Origin: Weissella muntiaci
GTDB taxonomy: Bacteria; Bacillota; Bacilli; Lactobacillales; Lactobacillaceae
Direction of reading: 5' to 3'
Length of the DNA: 64,000 nucleotides
NCBI RefSeq assembly: GCF_008107635.1
Contig: NZ_SDGZ01000006.1
Location: 1 to 64,000 of the forward strand
Shown here: positions 51,981-60,815 of the stretch, one piece after another
Layout of the letters: every line of letters begins with the position of its first letter
How positions within the stretch are numbered: position 1 is the first letter of the stretch
Notes under the pieces: model-generated
Databases searched by the model: none
The model's input: only the letters and a program-made list of their open reading frames with translations
Told to the model about the DNA's origin: nothing
Position numbers and translations under genes: made by a program

Positions 51981-52886
51981 TTAAATACGTCTTCCCAATC
52001 TACTTGCTCCCCCTTTGTCCCTCTGGTTGGTCAAATCATCCGATTGCCCTTTTTGTTGTTCCTTTATAACTTCTGCAAGTGGCTTCAATTCGCCGATATA
52101 TTGCACAACACCCAGATTTGTCAGCCCAAACTCATCCGTAATCGTTTCCAGATTCTTGACAGACCGGTCTGTTAATTCGCGAATAATGCCCCATAGGAAT
52201 CCAATCAAAGCTCCAGCAACTACCCCGACAATTGTTAGTAACTTGAAATTAGGCGATACTGGTGTCCCAATTGTCGTGGCCTTTGATATAACTGAAACAT
52301 TTTTTATGATCATAATATTTGCAATTTTATTTTTAAAAACATTCACAACTTCATTGACTGCGTCACGTGAAAATTTTGCATTAGTTGACGTAACCGAAAC
52401 AGTAAACACTTGTGAATTTGCTTGATTTTGAATTGTAATCATCTTTGCTAGTCCACTTGATGTAAGTCCCATGTTTGGATATTTAGCAATTTCTGTATCG
52501 TAGACGGCTGGCTTCCCTTTCGAAGCCAAAATTTCAGTTCCATCCCGTAAAGTTGAATACTCATCGGAAGTCGCCTTTGACACTAGAGTTCGTTGATTCT
52601 TAGTCAGATTCTGAACGACTTCGTCCAAGATTATGGGACGTGTAATAATGTCCTTATAGGTGTTAATCATTTGAACATCTGCTTGTTGGTCAGCAAATTG
52701 GACCGTCGTATTACTATCCTTATTTTGATTAACCAATAATGAAGCCGTTGAAGCATATTTAACTGGTATCACGAATTTCGAAATTCCAAATGTAATGACT
52801 CCAAAAGTTAATCCCAAAACAATAATCTTGCCAAAATTGTTTCGTAAAACGTTCCACATCTTTGCTAAATTAATTACGTTATCCAT
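51981..52886 (-). CDS. EPS chain-length regulator / kinase activator, Wzz/EpsA type
   Basis: The 301-aa protein has two membrane helices (about residues 17-37 and 205-225) flanking an extracellular domain, and a cytosolic Lys/Arg-rich tail, as in CpsC/EpsA. Wzz-type text includes YASTASLLVNQNKDSNT and a second helix with a LIGFLWGIIRELTD end. It activates the kinase encoded 14 bp downstream and sets chain length. It is the first gene of the EPS operon. Confidence 0.92.
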   Translation of the reverse strand: MDNVINLAKMWNVLRNNFGKIIVLGLTFGVITFGISKFVIPVKYASTASLLVNQNKDSNTTVQFADQQADVQMINTYKDIITRPIILDEVVQNLTKNQRTLVSKATSDEYSTLRDGTEILASKGKPAVYDTEIAKYPNMGLTSSGLAKMITIQNQANSQVFTVSVTSTNAKFSRDAVNEVVNVFKNKIANIMIIKNVSVISKATTIGTPVSPNFKLLTIVGVVAGALIGFLWGIIRELTDRSVKNLETITDEFGLTNLGVVQYIGELKPLAEVIKEQQKGQSDDLTNQRDKGGASRLGRRI

Positions 52887-53228
52887 CTTGACCCCTAAAT
52901 AATAATTGAACGAAACAAATATTAATTATATCTGAAACTTCAGAAAGCAACATCATCCTTTTCATGATATAAGTTATCCTTTTATAATGCAAGGACGTTA
53001 TTATTGAATATATAAAGCCTTTTTAATAATTAAATAATTGAAATTTTGTAATTATTTATTTTGAAAACATTTCAAAAGTAATTCATCATTATTTAAATAC
53101 GTTTTTCAAGAATTGATATACTTTGAATTTAAATATGCCAAAATCCACAAAAAAGAGACCATCCTAATGATTTAAAATCACTAGAATGGTCTCTTTTTTA
53201 TAAAATCAACTTCTTACTTAGTAAATTA
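52887..53228. other. 342-bp region upstream of the EPS operon
   Basis: The gap is very AT-rich. It contains the EPS operon promoter (a possible -10 TATAAA with TTCAAT 16 bp upstream on minus, near 52980-53010), two ATCCTTTT direct repeats at 52955-52962 and 52976-52983, and the glyS terminator (53150-53198). I found no ORF with an SD and no RNA element. Confidence 0.5.
53150..53198 (-). terminator. Terminator of glyQS
   Basis: AAAAAGAGACCAT (53150-53162) pairs with ATGGTCTCTTTTT (53186-53198), with an inner imperfect stem. T-runs flank it. Confidence 0.9.
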
Positions 53229-55310
53229 TCACTTGCTCTTAACATCTAACTCCAAAAAGTTAGCTAACTTAGTCGCCTCATTTGCAACAAGTTGCAAGGT
53301 TGCTAAGCGGTTGTTCTTAACAGCTTCGTCTTCAACCATTACCATAGTATCCTCGAAGTAGGCTGCAATCACTGGCTGTAAGGCTAGCAAAGCGATCATC
53401 CGATCATTTAGACCAGAAATTGAGCTCAATGGTTGAACAGCCTGGTAAAGGTTTGCTTCAACGTCATTCTCAAATAAAGCCGGTTGAACTGTCTCAGTTG
53501 TCGGATTCTTGGTCATTAACCGCATAACGCGTGTTAATGCCTCAACCCCATCACGGAAATTGAAATCCTCATGATGATTGTTAATTGCATCTGCAGCATC
53601 TAACATCAAAGTTGTATCCGTCATTGCATTATTAGTAACTGCATTAATAATATCACGACGAATTCCTTGATCTTGCAAAGTCTTGGCCACCCGGTCAGTT
53701 AAGAATGCAATCACATTCTCAACATTTTCTTGCAAGGCTGTCGCAACTTCAATTGGTAGACCGAACTTATCCGTTGCCACATTGATCTGTTCAGCTGCCT
53801 GTCCTAGAATTTGTGCTAAATCAAAGTCCCAATCGTTATCAGCCAAAATTGCCACAACACCACTAGCAGCACGTCGTAAAGCATATGGATCGTTGGATCC
53901 AGATGGAATCATACCAGCTGCAAAGAATGACAATAATGAATCAAGCTTATCAGCGACTGCTAAGACCTTCCCCAATTCGGAGGTTGGCAACTCACCATCA
54001 GCTGAAATTGGCATATAATGCTCCCGAATTGCCTGGGCAACTGATGCTGACTCACCAAACAAACGGGCATACTTCTCACCCATAATTCCTTGCAATTCGT
54101 CAAATTCACCAACCATACCAGTCATCAAATCAAACTTGTAGATGTCGGCAGCTCGTTGTAACTCAGTAACCTGCTCAGCATCCAACTTAATTTGCTCAGC
54201 CAACAGCGTTGCAATAACTTTTGCACGACGTGTATGACTTGCAACAGAACCAAGCTTAGCGTGGAAAGAAACAACTTGTAGCTTATCGTTATAGAAGTCG
54301 ATCGGATGCTTCTGATCCTCATTATAGAAGAACTTCGCGTCCTCTAAACGAGCGACCAAAACTTTCTCATTACCCGCAATTACGTTTTCGAGATGCTCGG
54401 CATTCCCATTCCGTACCGAAATAAAGTGTGGCAACAACATACCTTCACTATCGACAATGTGGAAGAAACGTTGATGTTCTTTCATTGAGGTGATCAGAAC
54501 CTCATCAGGTACTTGGAGATATTCTTCATCGAAACTACCAGCAAAGGCTGTTGGATATTCCAAGATGTTGTTAACCTCTTCAAGCAAATCCTCATCAACC
54601 ACAACCTTCCAATTATGCTCTGTTGCGATTTGCTCAACTTGTTGCAGAATATTCCCCTTACGTTCAGCTGCATCAGCCTCAACATAGACCGTTTTCAACT
54701 GAGCTTCATAGCTTGTTGCTTGATCAATTTCTATATCATGACCTAAGAAACGATGTCCACGGGTTGTTCGACCAGTTGCAACTCCTAGAATCTCAAAAGG
54801 TACAATCTCGTCATCCAACAAAGCTATCAACCAACGAATTGGGCGAACGTATTCAAATGTATGGCGGCCCCACTTCATCGTCGTCGCGAAGGTCATTGCT
54901 TCAACAACTTGCTTCACTTCGGCCAATACGTCCAAAGCAGACTTTCCAGCTTCAAACTTGGTTACATACACATATTCATTACCATTAAATTCTTTAAAGG
55001 TAATATCATCAGTTGTTAGACCTTGGCCACGTACAAAACCTTGTGCGGCCTTGCTAAAGTTTCCTTCGGCATCCAAAGCAGCTTTCTTTGCTGGTCCTTT
55101 AACTTCTTCTTCAAAATCCTCAGCCTTGTCTGCCACATCAGCTACCAAGACAGCAAGACGACGCGGTGTTGAGTAAGCCTTAATTGTGCCATAGGCCAAA
55201 CGCTCATCAACCATGAAATCCGCAATGCGACGTTCAAGTTGCGCAATTGCTGGCGTTACCAAATGTGCTGGAATCTCTTCCAAGCCAATTTCTAGTAGAA
55301 AGTTTGCCAT
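53229..55310 (-). CDS. glyS: Glycyl-tRNA synthetase beta subunit
   Basis: The 693-aa protein starts MANFLLEIGLEEIPAHLV, typical of GlyS, with the HD-domain-like and C-terminal anticodon-binding (DALR-type) regions. SISGLNDRMIALLALQPVIAAYF lies near the end. With GlyQ it forms the alpha2beta2 enzyme that charges tRNA-Gly. The ATG at 55310 follows GGAGG and sits 1 bp after the glyQ stop. A longer reading would run into glyQ. Confidence 0.97.
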   Translation of the reverse strand: MANFLLEIGLEEIPAHLVTPAIAQLERRIADFMVDERLAYGTIKAYSTPRRLAVLVADVADKAEDFEEEVKGPAKKAALDAEGNFSKAAQGFVRGQGLTTDDITFKEFNGNEYVYVTKFEAGKSALDVLAEVKQVVEAMTFATTMKWGRHTFEYVRPIRWLIALLDDEIVPFEILGVATGRTTRGHRFLGHDIEIDQATSYEAQLKTVYVEADAAERKGNILQQVEQIATEHNWKVVVDEDLLEEVNNILEYPTAFAGSFDEEYLQVPDEVLITSMKEHQRFFHIVDSEGMLLPHFISVRNGNAEHLENVIAGNEKVLVARLEDAKFFYNEDQKHPIDFYNDKLQVVSFHAKLGSVASHTRRAKVIATLLAEQIKLDAEQVTELQRAADIYKFDLMTGMVGEFDELQGIMGEKYARLFGESASVAQAIREHYMPISADGELPTSELGKVLAVADKLDSLLSFFAAGMIPSGSNDPYALRRAASGVVAILADNDWDFDLAQILGQAAEQINVATDKFGLPIEVATALQENVENVIAFLTDRVAKTLQDQGIRRDIINAVTNNAMTDTTLMLDAADAINNHHEDFNFRDGVEALTRVMRLMTKNPTTETVQPALFENDVEANLYQAVQPLSSISGLNDRMIALLALQPVIAAYFEDTMVMVEDEAVKNNRLATLQLVANEATKLANFLELDVKSK

Positions 55311-55311
55311 T

Positions 55312-56238
55312 TTACTTTGCCTCCTCATCTGCTGGTAGATACTTTGCCCGCAATGCTTCATCCTTCAAAAGAGGGAAGCCAAGCTTCTTACGCTCATCGA
55401 TGAAAGCTCGTGCAACTGTTCTAGCCATGTTACGAATCCGTGAAAGATACTTCGCCCGTTCAGTCACAGAAACAGTTCCGCGCGCATCTAACAAATTAAA
55501 TGCATGCGATGATTTAAGAATATAATCATACGCTGGATGAACAAGTCCTTGCTCTAGGGCACGCTTAGCTTCAGTTTCATATTCGTTGAAATGACGCAAT
55601 AGCATCTCTTGGTCAGACTCTTCAAAAGAGTAAACTGAGTGCTCATACTCAGGTTCCTTAAAAATATCACCATACATAACGCCATTTCCCCATTCAAGGT
55701 CATAGACCGTTGGGACATCTTGAATGTAAGATGCTAAGCGCTCAAGACCATAAGTAATTTCAGAGGTCACAGCATCGACCTGGATTCCACCAACTTGTTG
55801 GAAATAGGTAAACTGAGTCACTTCCATTCCATCGAGCCAGATCTCCCAACCAATTCCAGCGGCACCCATTGATGGATTTTCCCAGTTATCCTCGACAAAG
55901 CGAATATCGTGTTCTAGCGGATCAATCCCTAGGGCTTTCAACGAATCAAGATAAAGCTCCTGAATGTTATCAGGGGATGGCTTCATAACCACTTGAAATT
56001 GATGATGTTGATACAAACGATTCGGATTGTCACCATAACGACCATCAGCAGGTCGACGTGAAGGCTCTACATAAGCCGCATTCCACGGCTCAGGTCCATT
56101 GGCTCGCAAAAAGGTATAGGGACTCATTGTACCTGCTCCCTTTTCCGTATCATAGGCTTGCATTAGCATGGCCCCTTGTTCAGCCCAAAAGCCTTGCAAA
56201 GTTAAAATAATATCTTGCACTGACAATTTCTTTGTCAT
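55312..56238 (-). CDS. glyQ: Glycyl-tRNA synthetase alpha subunit
   Basis: The protein (308 aa) starts [18 protein letters not shown] and contains the class II motifs of Gly[34 protein letters not shown] (quoted in part: [20 protein letters not shown]), QHHQFQVV and [19 protein letters not shown]. It activates glycine. SD AAAGGAAAG precedes the ATG at 56238. A T-box leader lies immediately upstream. Confidence 0.97.
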   Translation of the reverse strand: MTKKLSVQDIILTLQGFWAEQGAMLMQAYDTEKGAGTMSPYTFLRANGPEPWNAAYVEPSRRPADGRYGDNPNRLYQHHQFQVVMKPSPDNIQELYLDSLKALGIDPLEHDIRFVEDNWENPSMGAAGIGWEIWLDGMEVTQFTYFQQVGGIQVDAVTSEITYGLERLASYIQDVPTVYDLEWGNGVMYGDIFKEPEYEHSVYSFEESDQEMLLRHFNEYETEAKRALEQGLVHPAYDYILKSSHAFNLLDARGTVSVTERAKYLSRIRNMARTVARAFIDERKKLGFPLLKDEALRAKYLPADEEAK

Positions 56239-56267
56239 AATCTTTCCTTTCACGTGGTTGTGAGAAC

Positions 56268-56472
56268 AAAAAAAGCCCTACACCAACCACTATCCATGGT
56301 TGATGTAGGGACGATAAATCGCGGTTCCACCCTACTTCTGCAAAAGATTGCAGCAGCTTCATTACTATAATTAAATTGTTCCAACAGTGCCCCATAGATT
56401 AATCAGGTTATTCTCCCACCTACCAATAACTCGCTGAACTGATTATCATCTATTTATTCTGTCTTCATTACT
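56268..56472 (-). promoter_or_regulatory. Glycine T-box leader of glyQS
   Basis: The minus strand carries the T-box sequence AGGGTGGAACCGCG (56320-56333). The terminator stem CCCTACATCAACCA (56297-56310) / TGGTTGGTGTAGGG (56276-56289) and a T-run (56268-56274) follow, with the competing antiterminator formed by the T-box half. Uncharged tRNA-Gly should cause readthrough. A GGC triplet at 56389-56391, followed by A, is a plausible glycine specifier, but I did not fold Stem I. Confidence 0.95.
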
Positions 56473-56478
56473 TGAATA

Positions 56479-56506
56479 ATTGTAGCACTAACAGGTGTAC
56501 TGTCAA
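56479..56506 (-). promoter_or_regulatory. Promoter of glyQS
   Basis: On minus a perfect -35 TTGACA (56501-56506) and TACAAT (56479-56484) are 16 bp apart. The predicted start is near 56472, at the beginning of the T-box leader. Confidence 0.85.
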
Positions 56507-56518
56507 CAGAACACCTGT
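56491..56518. repeat. 8-bp inverted repeat around the glyQS -35 box
   Basis: ACAGGTGT (56491-56498) and ACACCTGT (56511-56518) are exact reverse complements with a 12-bp spacer that contains the -35 hexamer. It is either an operator or a weak hairpin; no T-run follows on either strand. Confidence 0.5.
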
Positions 56519-56610
56519 GTTCACGTTTAACACAACCGTCCATGAAACAACTCAGAACATGTTGTTTGAATAAACCTTCACATCAGCCAAACTAGAGCTC
56601 TTATTCTTAC

Positions 56611-57408
56611 CTACTCACGCTTTGCCTTTCGATCGATTAGCTTATTCTGCCAATCATTCAATTGCTGAATAAATGACTTCGCTTTTAAATGAATCCCGAC
56701 TTGATCATCATAGATTTTGTCGAGGATTCTTGCCATATCAGTCTTGCTGTCAGTCTTAAGCACGAGACTGTTGATATTCTTTAATTCGGTCTCCGCCAAT
56801 TTCATCAACAAACGTACCGCTCTAGGCTCTGCATGCATCCTTTGCTCATCAAGCTGCCAGTGTTCCTGACATAGCACTCCATTATACTTTTCGGAAAAGT
56901 CCAACGGGATATCCCGACGTCCATCAATTACGCAACCATCCCACTTTATACCAATTCCAAACGCCGTCAACAAATGTAATTCAAACCAATTTGCGAGACC
57001 CTGAGCATCAAAATCAGGCTGATCGTTAAGTAAACGTAACGCACGCTCGGCACGTTCGTACCAGGGTAGTAAATTCTGATTATCCACAAAAGCTGCGTCT
57101 AGCAGGCCTAGAATATAGGTCGCGTACGCATTGCGTTCGACGTCTAACATCAGCTGAGTGGGCAATTTTGCCTCTTTCACTTCATCAATAAATGATAACC
57201 CCTTCTCATTAAGTACCCCTTCAAAGGTTGCAATGGTTAAGGGCTGTATCTCAGCAGCATACGGATATCTTTTGGATTTACCGTTTTTTATATAAAACAT
57301 CCGCTTGCCGGCCTGTTTCGTGAGGATCTTAACCATTAAATCCTTCTCTTTATAGGTTCTCTGATACATTACAATCCCCTGGAAAATTGTATGATTTCTT
57401 TCAGGCAC
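56611..57408 (-). CDS. recO: DNA repair protein RecO
   Basis: The protein (265 aa) starts with the RecO OB-fold (TIFQGIVMYQRTYKEKDLMVKILT), continues through KSKRYPYAAEIQPL and ANWFELHLLTAFGI, and ends in a helical C-terminal domain. A single Cys pair region (VIDGR... GVLCQEHW) replaces the full zinc finger. It loads RecA in the RecFOR path. I chose GTG at 57408 with GGAGGT 7 nt upstream; the longer GTG at 57423 overlaps that SD. Confidence 0.92.
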   Translation of the reverse strand: MPERNHTIFQGIVMYQRTYKEKDLMVKILTKQAGKRMFYIKNGKSKRYPYAAEIQPLTIATFEGVLNEKGLSFIDEVKEAKLPTQLMLDVERNAYATYILGLLDAAFVDNQNLLPWYERAERALRLLNDQPDFDAQGLANWFELHLLTAFGIGIKWDGCVIDGRRDIPLDFSEKYNGVLCQEHWQLDEQRMHAEPRAVRLLMKLAETELKNINSLVLKTDSKTDMARILDKIYDDQVGIHLKAKSFIQQLNDWQNKLIDRKAKRE

Positions 57409-57472
57409 TTTGCCACCTCCCACCCTGCTAATTAATTCCTTTAAGTATAACCCAAACCATGCTTGATGTATT

Positions 57473-57512
57473 TAAAAACCGAACGTCAGTCCATATGAGA
57501 CTGACGTTCGGT
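57473..57512 (-). terminator. Terminator of the disulfide oxidoreductase gene
   Basis: A 14-bp perfect stem (ACCGAACGTCAGTC and its complement at 57478-57491 / 57499-57512) is followed on minus by TTTTTAAA. Confidence 0.93.
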
Positions 57513-57526
57513 CAATAATATTCTGC

Positions 57527-58864
57527 TTAGATTAATTGGTTACTAGAGAACCCGATACTTGGGAATAGGTAGACCAACCGTGCTAGCTGATCTTGTGAAT
57601 ACTGAAATTCAACGGCTGGTAACAACGTATTAATTACTTCAGCCGCATCTTCACTCATATCAACTGCCCCAACTAACTGATGTGCTTTATTATAAATCAA
57701 GCTTGTACTACCAAACTGAGGCCTTGCGATCTGTCGGAACCAGTCCTCTGTAATCGCATGTTCCTCAACCGTATATTCGGTTGGATTAGCCAATGCAGTT
57801 GCTAGGCTCACACCAACCTGAGCAATTCGCGGTGATGTGAATACAACCGTCGGAATCACTGGGTAATTAATTGGTGCTGTAGTCGCGCCCGTAAAGGTTT
57901 GCATTAAATATTTCGACTCGAAGATTGCCGTTGGCGTAAGGTTTGGTTGCGCCTTATCAATTACATCACCAGAAGCGTAAATATTTGGTACCGAAGTCCG
58001 CAAGTGATCATCAACAACGATTCCTTTAGCATTATAAGCAACGCCAACCGTATCTAAACCGATGTTTTCAACATTTGGCACCCGCCCAGTTGCATCCAGA
58101 ACCCAATCGGCAACCGACTCACCCGCAGAGGTGTGCACAATTGTTTCCGTTCCATTTTGCTCTAGGGCAGTTACAGTAACGTTTCGCTTAATGTTGACAC
58201 CACGCTCTGCTAAATCAGCAAGAATCTGTTCCACATACTTCTGTGGGAAGCTCCGCAAAGCCTGATCACCATGTAAGAGTAAATCAACTTTTGCGCCTGC
58301 CGTATTCGCTATTGTTGCAAATTCAAGTGCGATATACCCACCACCAACAATCGTGATCCGTTCTGGCAGAGTCTCTAGCGCCAGAAAATCCTTACTATCA
58401 TGAGCAAACTCAGTCCCTGGTACCATCAAGTGTTTTGGCCGTAAGCCAGTTGCAATTACAATCTTATCAGCTGTCTTGGTCTGACCATCAATTGTGACCG
58501 TATGTTTATCAGCCAACATCGCGTGACCAAACAAAACGTCAATCTTACTATTATCCATTAATCCTTGAATAAAGTTAGGCAAGCCATCAATAATGGCGTG
58601 CTTATTTGCCATGTTTTCGGACCAATCAATTGATACATCCCCATTCACAATTCCATGAACTGCTTCTAAGTGACGCTTCAATGCAATTGGCTGATCCAAA
58701 ATTATTTTAGCGTTGCAACCCCAATTGGGGCAGGTTCCACCGATTTTTTCTTCTTCAACTACTGCGACACGTAATCCAGAAGCACTTAACGGGATTGCCC
58801 CATCAAAGGTTCCATGACCACTACCAATGTATAAAACATCATAATCAAAACTATCTGCACTCAT
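57527..58864 (-). CDS. FAD-dependent pyridine nucleotide-disulfide oxidoreductase
   Basis: The 445-aa protein has the FAD Rossmann motif (DVLYIGSGHGTFDGA), the redox-disulfide block GGTCPNWGCNAKI (C-x4-C), the NAD(P) motif ITIVGGGYIALEFATIA, and the FAD segment DATGRVPNVENI. It is close in plan to glutathione/mercuric reductase-like enzymes. The C-terminal dimer domain lacks the usual HPT...E catalytic pair; the equivalent place reads VYLFPSIGFSS. The natural substrate is thus doubtful: NADH oxidation, or reduction of small disulfides or quinones. It is monocistronic. Confidence 0.88.
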   Translation of the reverse strand: MSADSFDYDVLYIGSGHGTFDGAIPLSASGLRVAVVEEEKIGGTCPNWGCNAKIILDQPIALKRHLEAVHGIVNGDVSIDWSENMANKHAIIDGLPNFIQGLMDNSKIDVLFGHAMLADKHTVTIDGQTKTADKIVIATGLRPKHLMVPGTEFAHDSKDFLALETLPERITIVGGGYIALEFATIANTAGAKVDLLLHGDQALRSFPQKYVEQILADLAERGVNIKRNVTVTALEQNGTETIVHTSAGESVADWVLDATGRVPNVENIGLDTVGVAYNAKGIVVDDHLRTSVPNIYASGDVIDKAQPNLTPTAIFESKYLMQTFTGATTAPINYPVIPTVVFTSPRIAQVGVSLATALANPTEYTVEEHAITEDWFRQIARPQFGSTSLIYNKAHQLVGAVDMSEDAAEVINTLLPAVEFQYSQDQLARLVYLFPSIGFSSNQLI

Positions 58865-58959
58865 TATTCGTTCCCCCCAATTTAAAATCGGTTTTTGTCC
58901 GAAGAAGTTACTGATAAAAACTTTTGTTAATTACTGTTTTTGCCTAAAAAAGAAATCGA

Positions 58960-60066
58960 TTAAGCCCCCCTCTGGAGCTGACCCTTTGTCATTGTAAGTT
59001 GACGCAACTGCCAATATTCAAACACGCCAATAAATACAACAATGATCAGCAGACCTGTTAAAGCATTAATAATTGGCATACCTAAGTATAAGACCAAAAT
59101 AAACCAAAATACAACGGTAAGGCCCGCAAACTTGCTTGTAATACTTATAAAAGCCCTTCGGCGCTCAGCAAGTTTGATCGGATAAACATGATCAAAAACC
59201 ACATTCTGCTGAGCTTTGACCAACGGATACCATTGGATGATCATTAGATAGACTAAAACAGTTAATAGCCCTAATTGTAACCAGCCAGTGCTTAAGAAGA
59301 TTAAGACACCACCGAAAAGTGTAATTCGCAACCAAACTGATAAATACTGAGTTTGCCTTACAAAGGTTCGAACCATGATTTTGCTAATCGTCGTCGATTG
59401 CCGTGGCTCGAAGAACGCCAATAACGGATCAGCCCAAGCTCGCCGTTTAACGCGTGCTTGCATTCCGGGTACATCAATAAACATGTTAAAAAAAGCCAAG
59501 ATCTTTTGTTGACGGTTCCGTTCGCTTACAACCAACTGATGCCAATTAACTAGTTTATTCGCTTGTCCTCGGTGACCTTGCGCAGACTCCTTAAAGCGTT
59601 GCATATATTGCATATTCCAAAAGGTAATTAGACCCTTAATACCAATGCTAATTATGATAATGATCATGGTTGCCGATATTCCAAATAATTTCGCCAATAG
59701 CGGAGTCAATACAAGCATGATCAAAAATTGAACCAACATATTTATGATAATACTGTACACTGTTGCCTGTCGCAAAATCTTTCGTAAACGATTTTCCGCG
59801 GCCAATAAGTAAACTGGATCAGCTGGCAAAATGAAACTTGCTCCCCGCCAAAAAATGGAAAAGGTTAATCCTACTAAGATTAGCGCAAGGCTTTTGGTCC
59901 AAAAGCCTATCTGTATACTTACCAAGATTTGCTGATACCCTACCATCCCCGCACCAAGCAAAATTAGTAAAGCGATAATCGCATGATCATTAAAAACATA
60001 CCGTAAATACTTTGCAAATTGTTGCCATTGACTCAGCCAACGTGCTCTAAAGGATAGTATTTTCAT
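58960..60066 (-). CDS. ecsB: ABC transporter permease EcsB
   Basis: The 368-aa protein has an N-terminal KILSFRARWLSQWQQFAKYLRYVFNDH region and about eight membrane helices typical of EcsB. It partners EcsA. In Bacillus, EcsAB affects secretion, competence and intramembrane proteolysis. The ATG at 60066 has GGGAG 6 nt upstream and overlaps the end of ecsA by 20 bp. Confidence 0.92.
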   Translation of the reverse strand: MKILSFRARWLSQWQQFAKYLRYVFNDHAIIALLILLGAGMVGYQQILVSIQIGFWTKSLALILVGLTFSIFWRGASFILPADPVYLLAAENRLRKILRQATVYSIIINMLVQFLIMLVLTPLLAKLFGISATMIIIIISIGIKGLITFWNMQYMQRFKESAQGHRGQANKLVNWHQLVVSERNRQQKILAFFNMFIDVPGMQARVKRRAWADPLLAFFEPRQSTTISKIMVRTFVRQTQYLSVWLRITLFGGVLIFLSTGWLQLGLLTVLVYLMIIQWYPLVKAQQNVVFDHVYPIKLAERRRAFISITSKFAGLTVVFWFILVLYLGMPIINALTGLLIIVVFIGVFEYWQLRQLTMTKGQLQRGA

Positions 60067-60766
60067 ATTCAACTCCCTTTTGATGCAACTCTGGCACTAA
60101 GCGTGCAAAATCATTTGTTGAGCCAGTTGCCGCAACCTTACCAGCCTTCAAATAAACAAACCGATCTGCTAGACCAGCCAATGTATCAAGCACATGGGTC
60201 GTCAAAAGAATTGAACCACCAGCAGCCTTACGTTCGGCGATTAATTGCAAAACATCCTGCACAGCAAGCACGTCCAGGCCAATAAAAGGCTCATCAATAA
60301 TTAATAATGGCGTGTCGGTTATAAAGGCCATTACGAGCATAACTTTTTGGCGCATTCCCTTTGAAAAATGGACAGGGAACCAGTTCAATTTATTATCTAG
60401 CCGAAAGATTTTAACCAATCGCTCAGCACGTTGCCAAGCGAGCTCTTCATCCAACTGATAGGCGGTGATTGTTACATCAATATGCTCCCTTAGGGTTAAT
60501 TCTTCATATAAGATTGGTTGTTCAGGTACATAAGTGATTTGGGCCTTGTATGCCGCACTATCGCTCTGCAGGGTCGCACCATTTAAAGTGATTGAACCTT
60601 TTTTGGGTGACAATAGCCCGATAATATGATTAATCGTGGTTGATTTCCCCGACCCATTCAAACCAACTAATGCCACTAATTCGCCATCGTCAACTTTAAA
60701 ACTAATTTCATGAAGAATGCTTTCTTTACCATAGCCTCCAGCTAAATTTTCCACTACTAATGTCAT
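60047..60766 (-). CDS. ecsA: ABC transporter ATPase EcsA
   Basis: The 239-aa ATPase has Walker A (GLNGSGKSTTINHI), the signature FSKGMRQKVMLVMAF and Walker B (PLLIIDEPFIGLD), with LLTTHVLDTLAGLADR as H-loop. The short form without C-terminal extension and the linked EcsB gene fix the identity. SD AAGGAAGG lies upstream. Confidence 0.93.
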   Translation of the reverse strand: MTLVVENLAGGYGKESILHEISFKVDDGELVALVGLNGSGKSTTINHIIGLLSPKKGSITLNGATLQSDSAAYKAQITYVPEQPILYEELTLREHIDVTITAYQLDEELAWQRAERLVKIFRLDNKLNWFPVHFSKGMRQKVMLVMAFITDTPLLIIDEPFIGLDVLAVQDVLQLIAERKAAGGSILLTTHVLDTLAGLADRFVYLKAGKVAATGSTNDFARLVPELHQKGVEYENTIL

Positions 60767-60815
60767 CTGTTCTGTACCTTCCTTCGCTTACTCGCTTCTA
60801 ATAATTTCGTCACTC

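Noticed and set aside
41623-52886. EPS cluster considered as a recent genomic island.
   Set aside because: No integrase, IS element, tRNA or flanking repeat is visible. It is AT-rich in parts, as EPS clusters often are, but transfer cannot be argued from the window alone.
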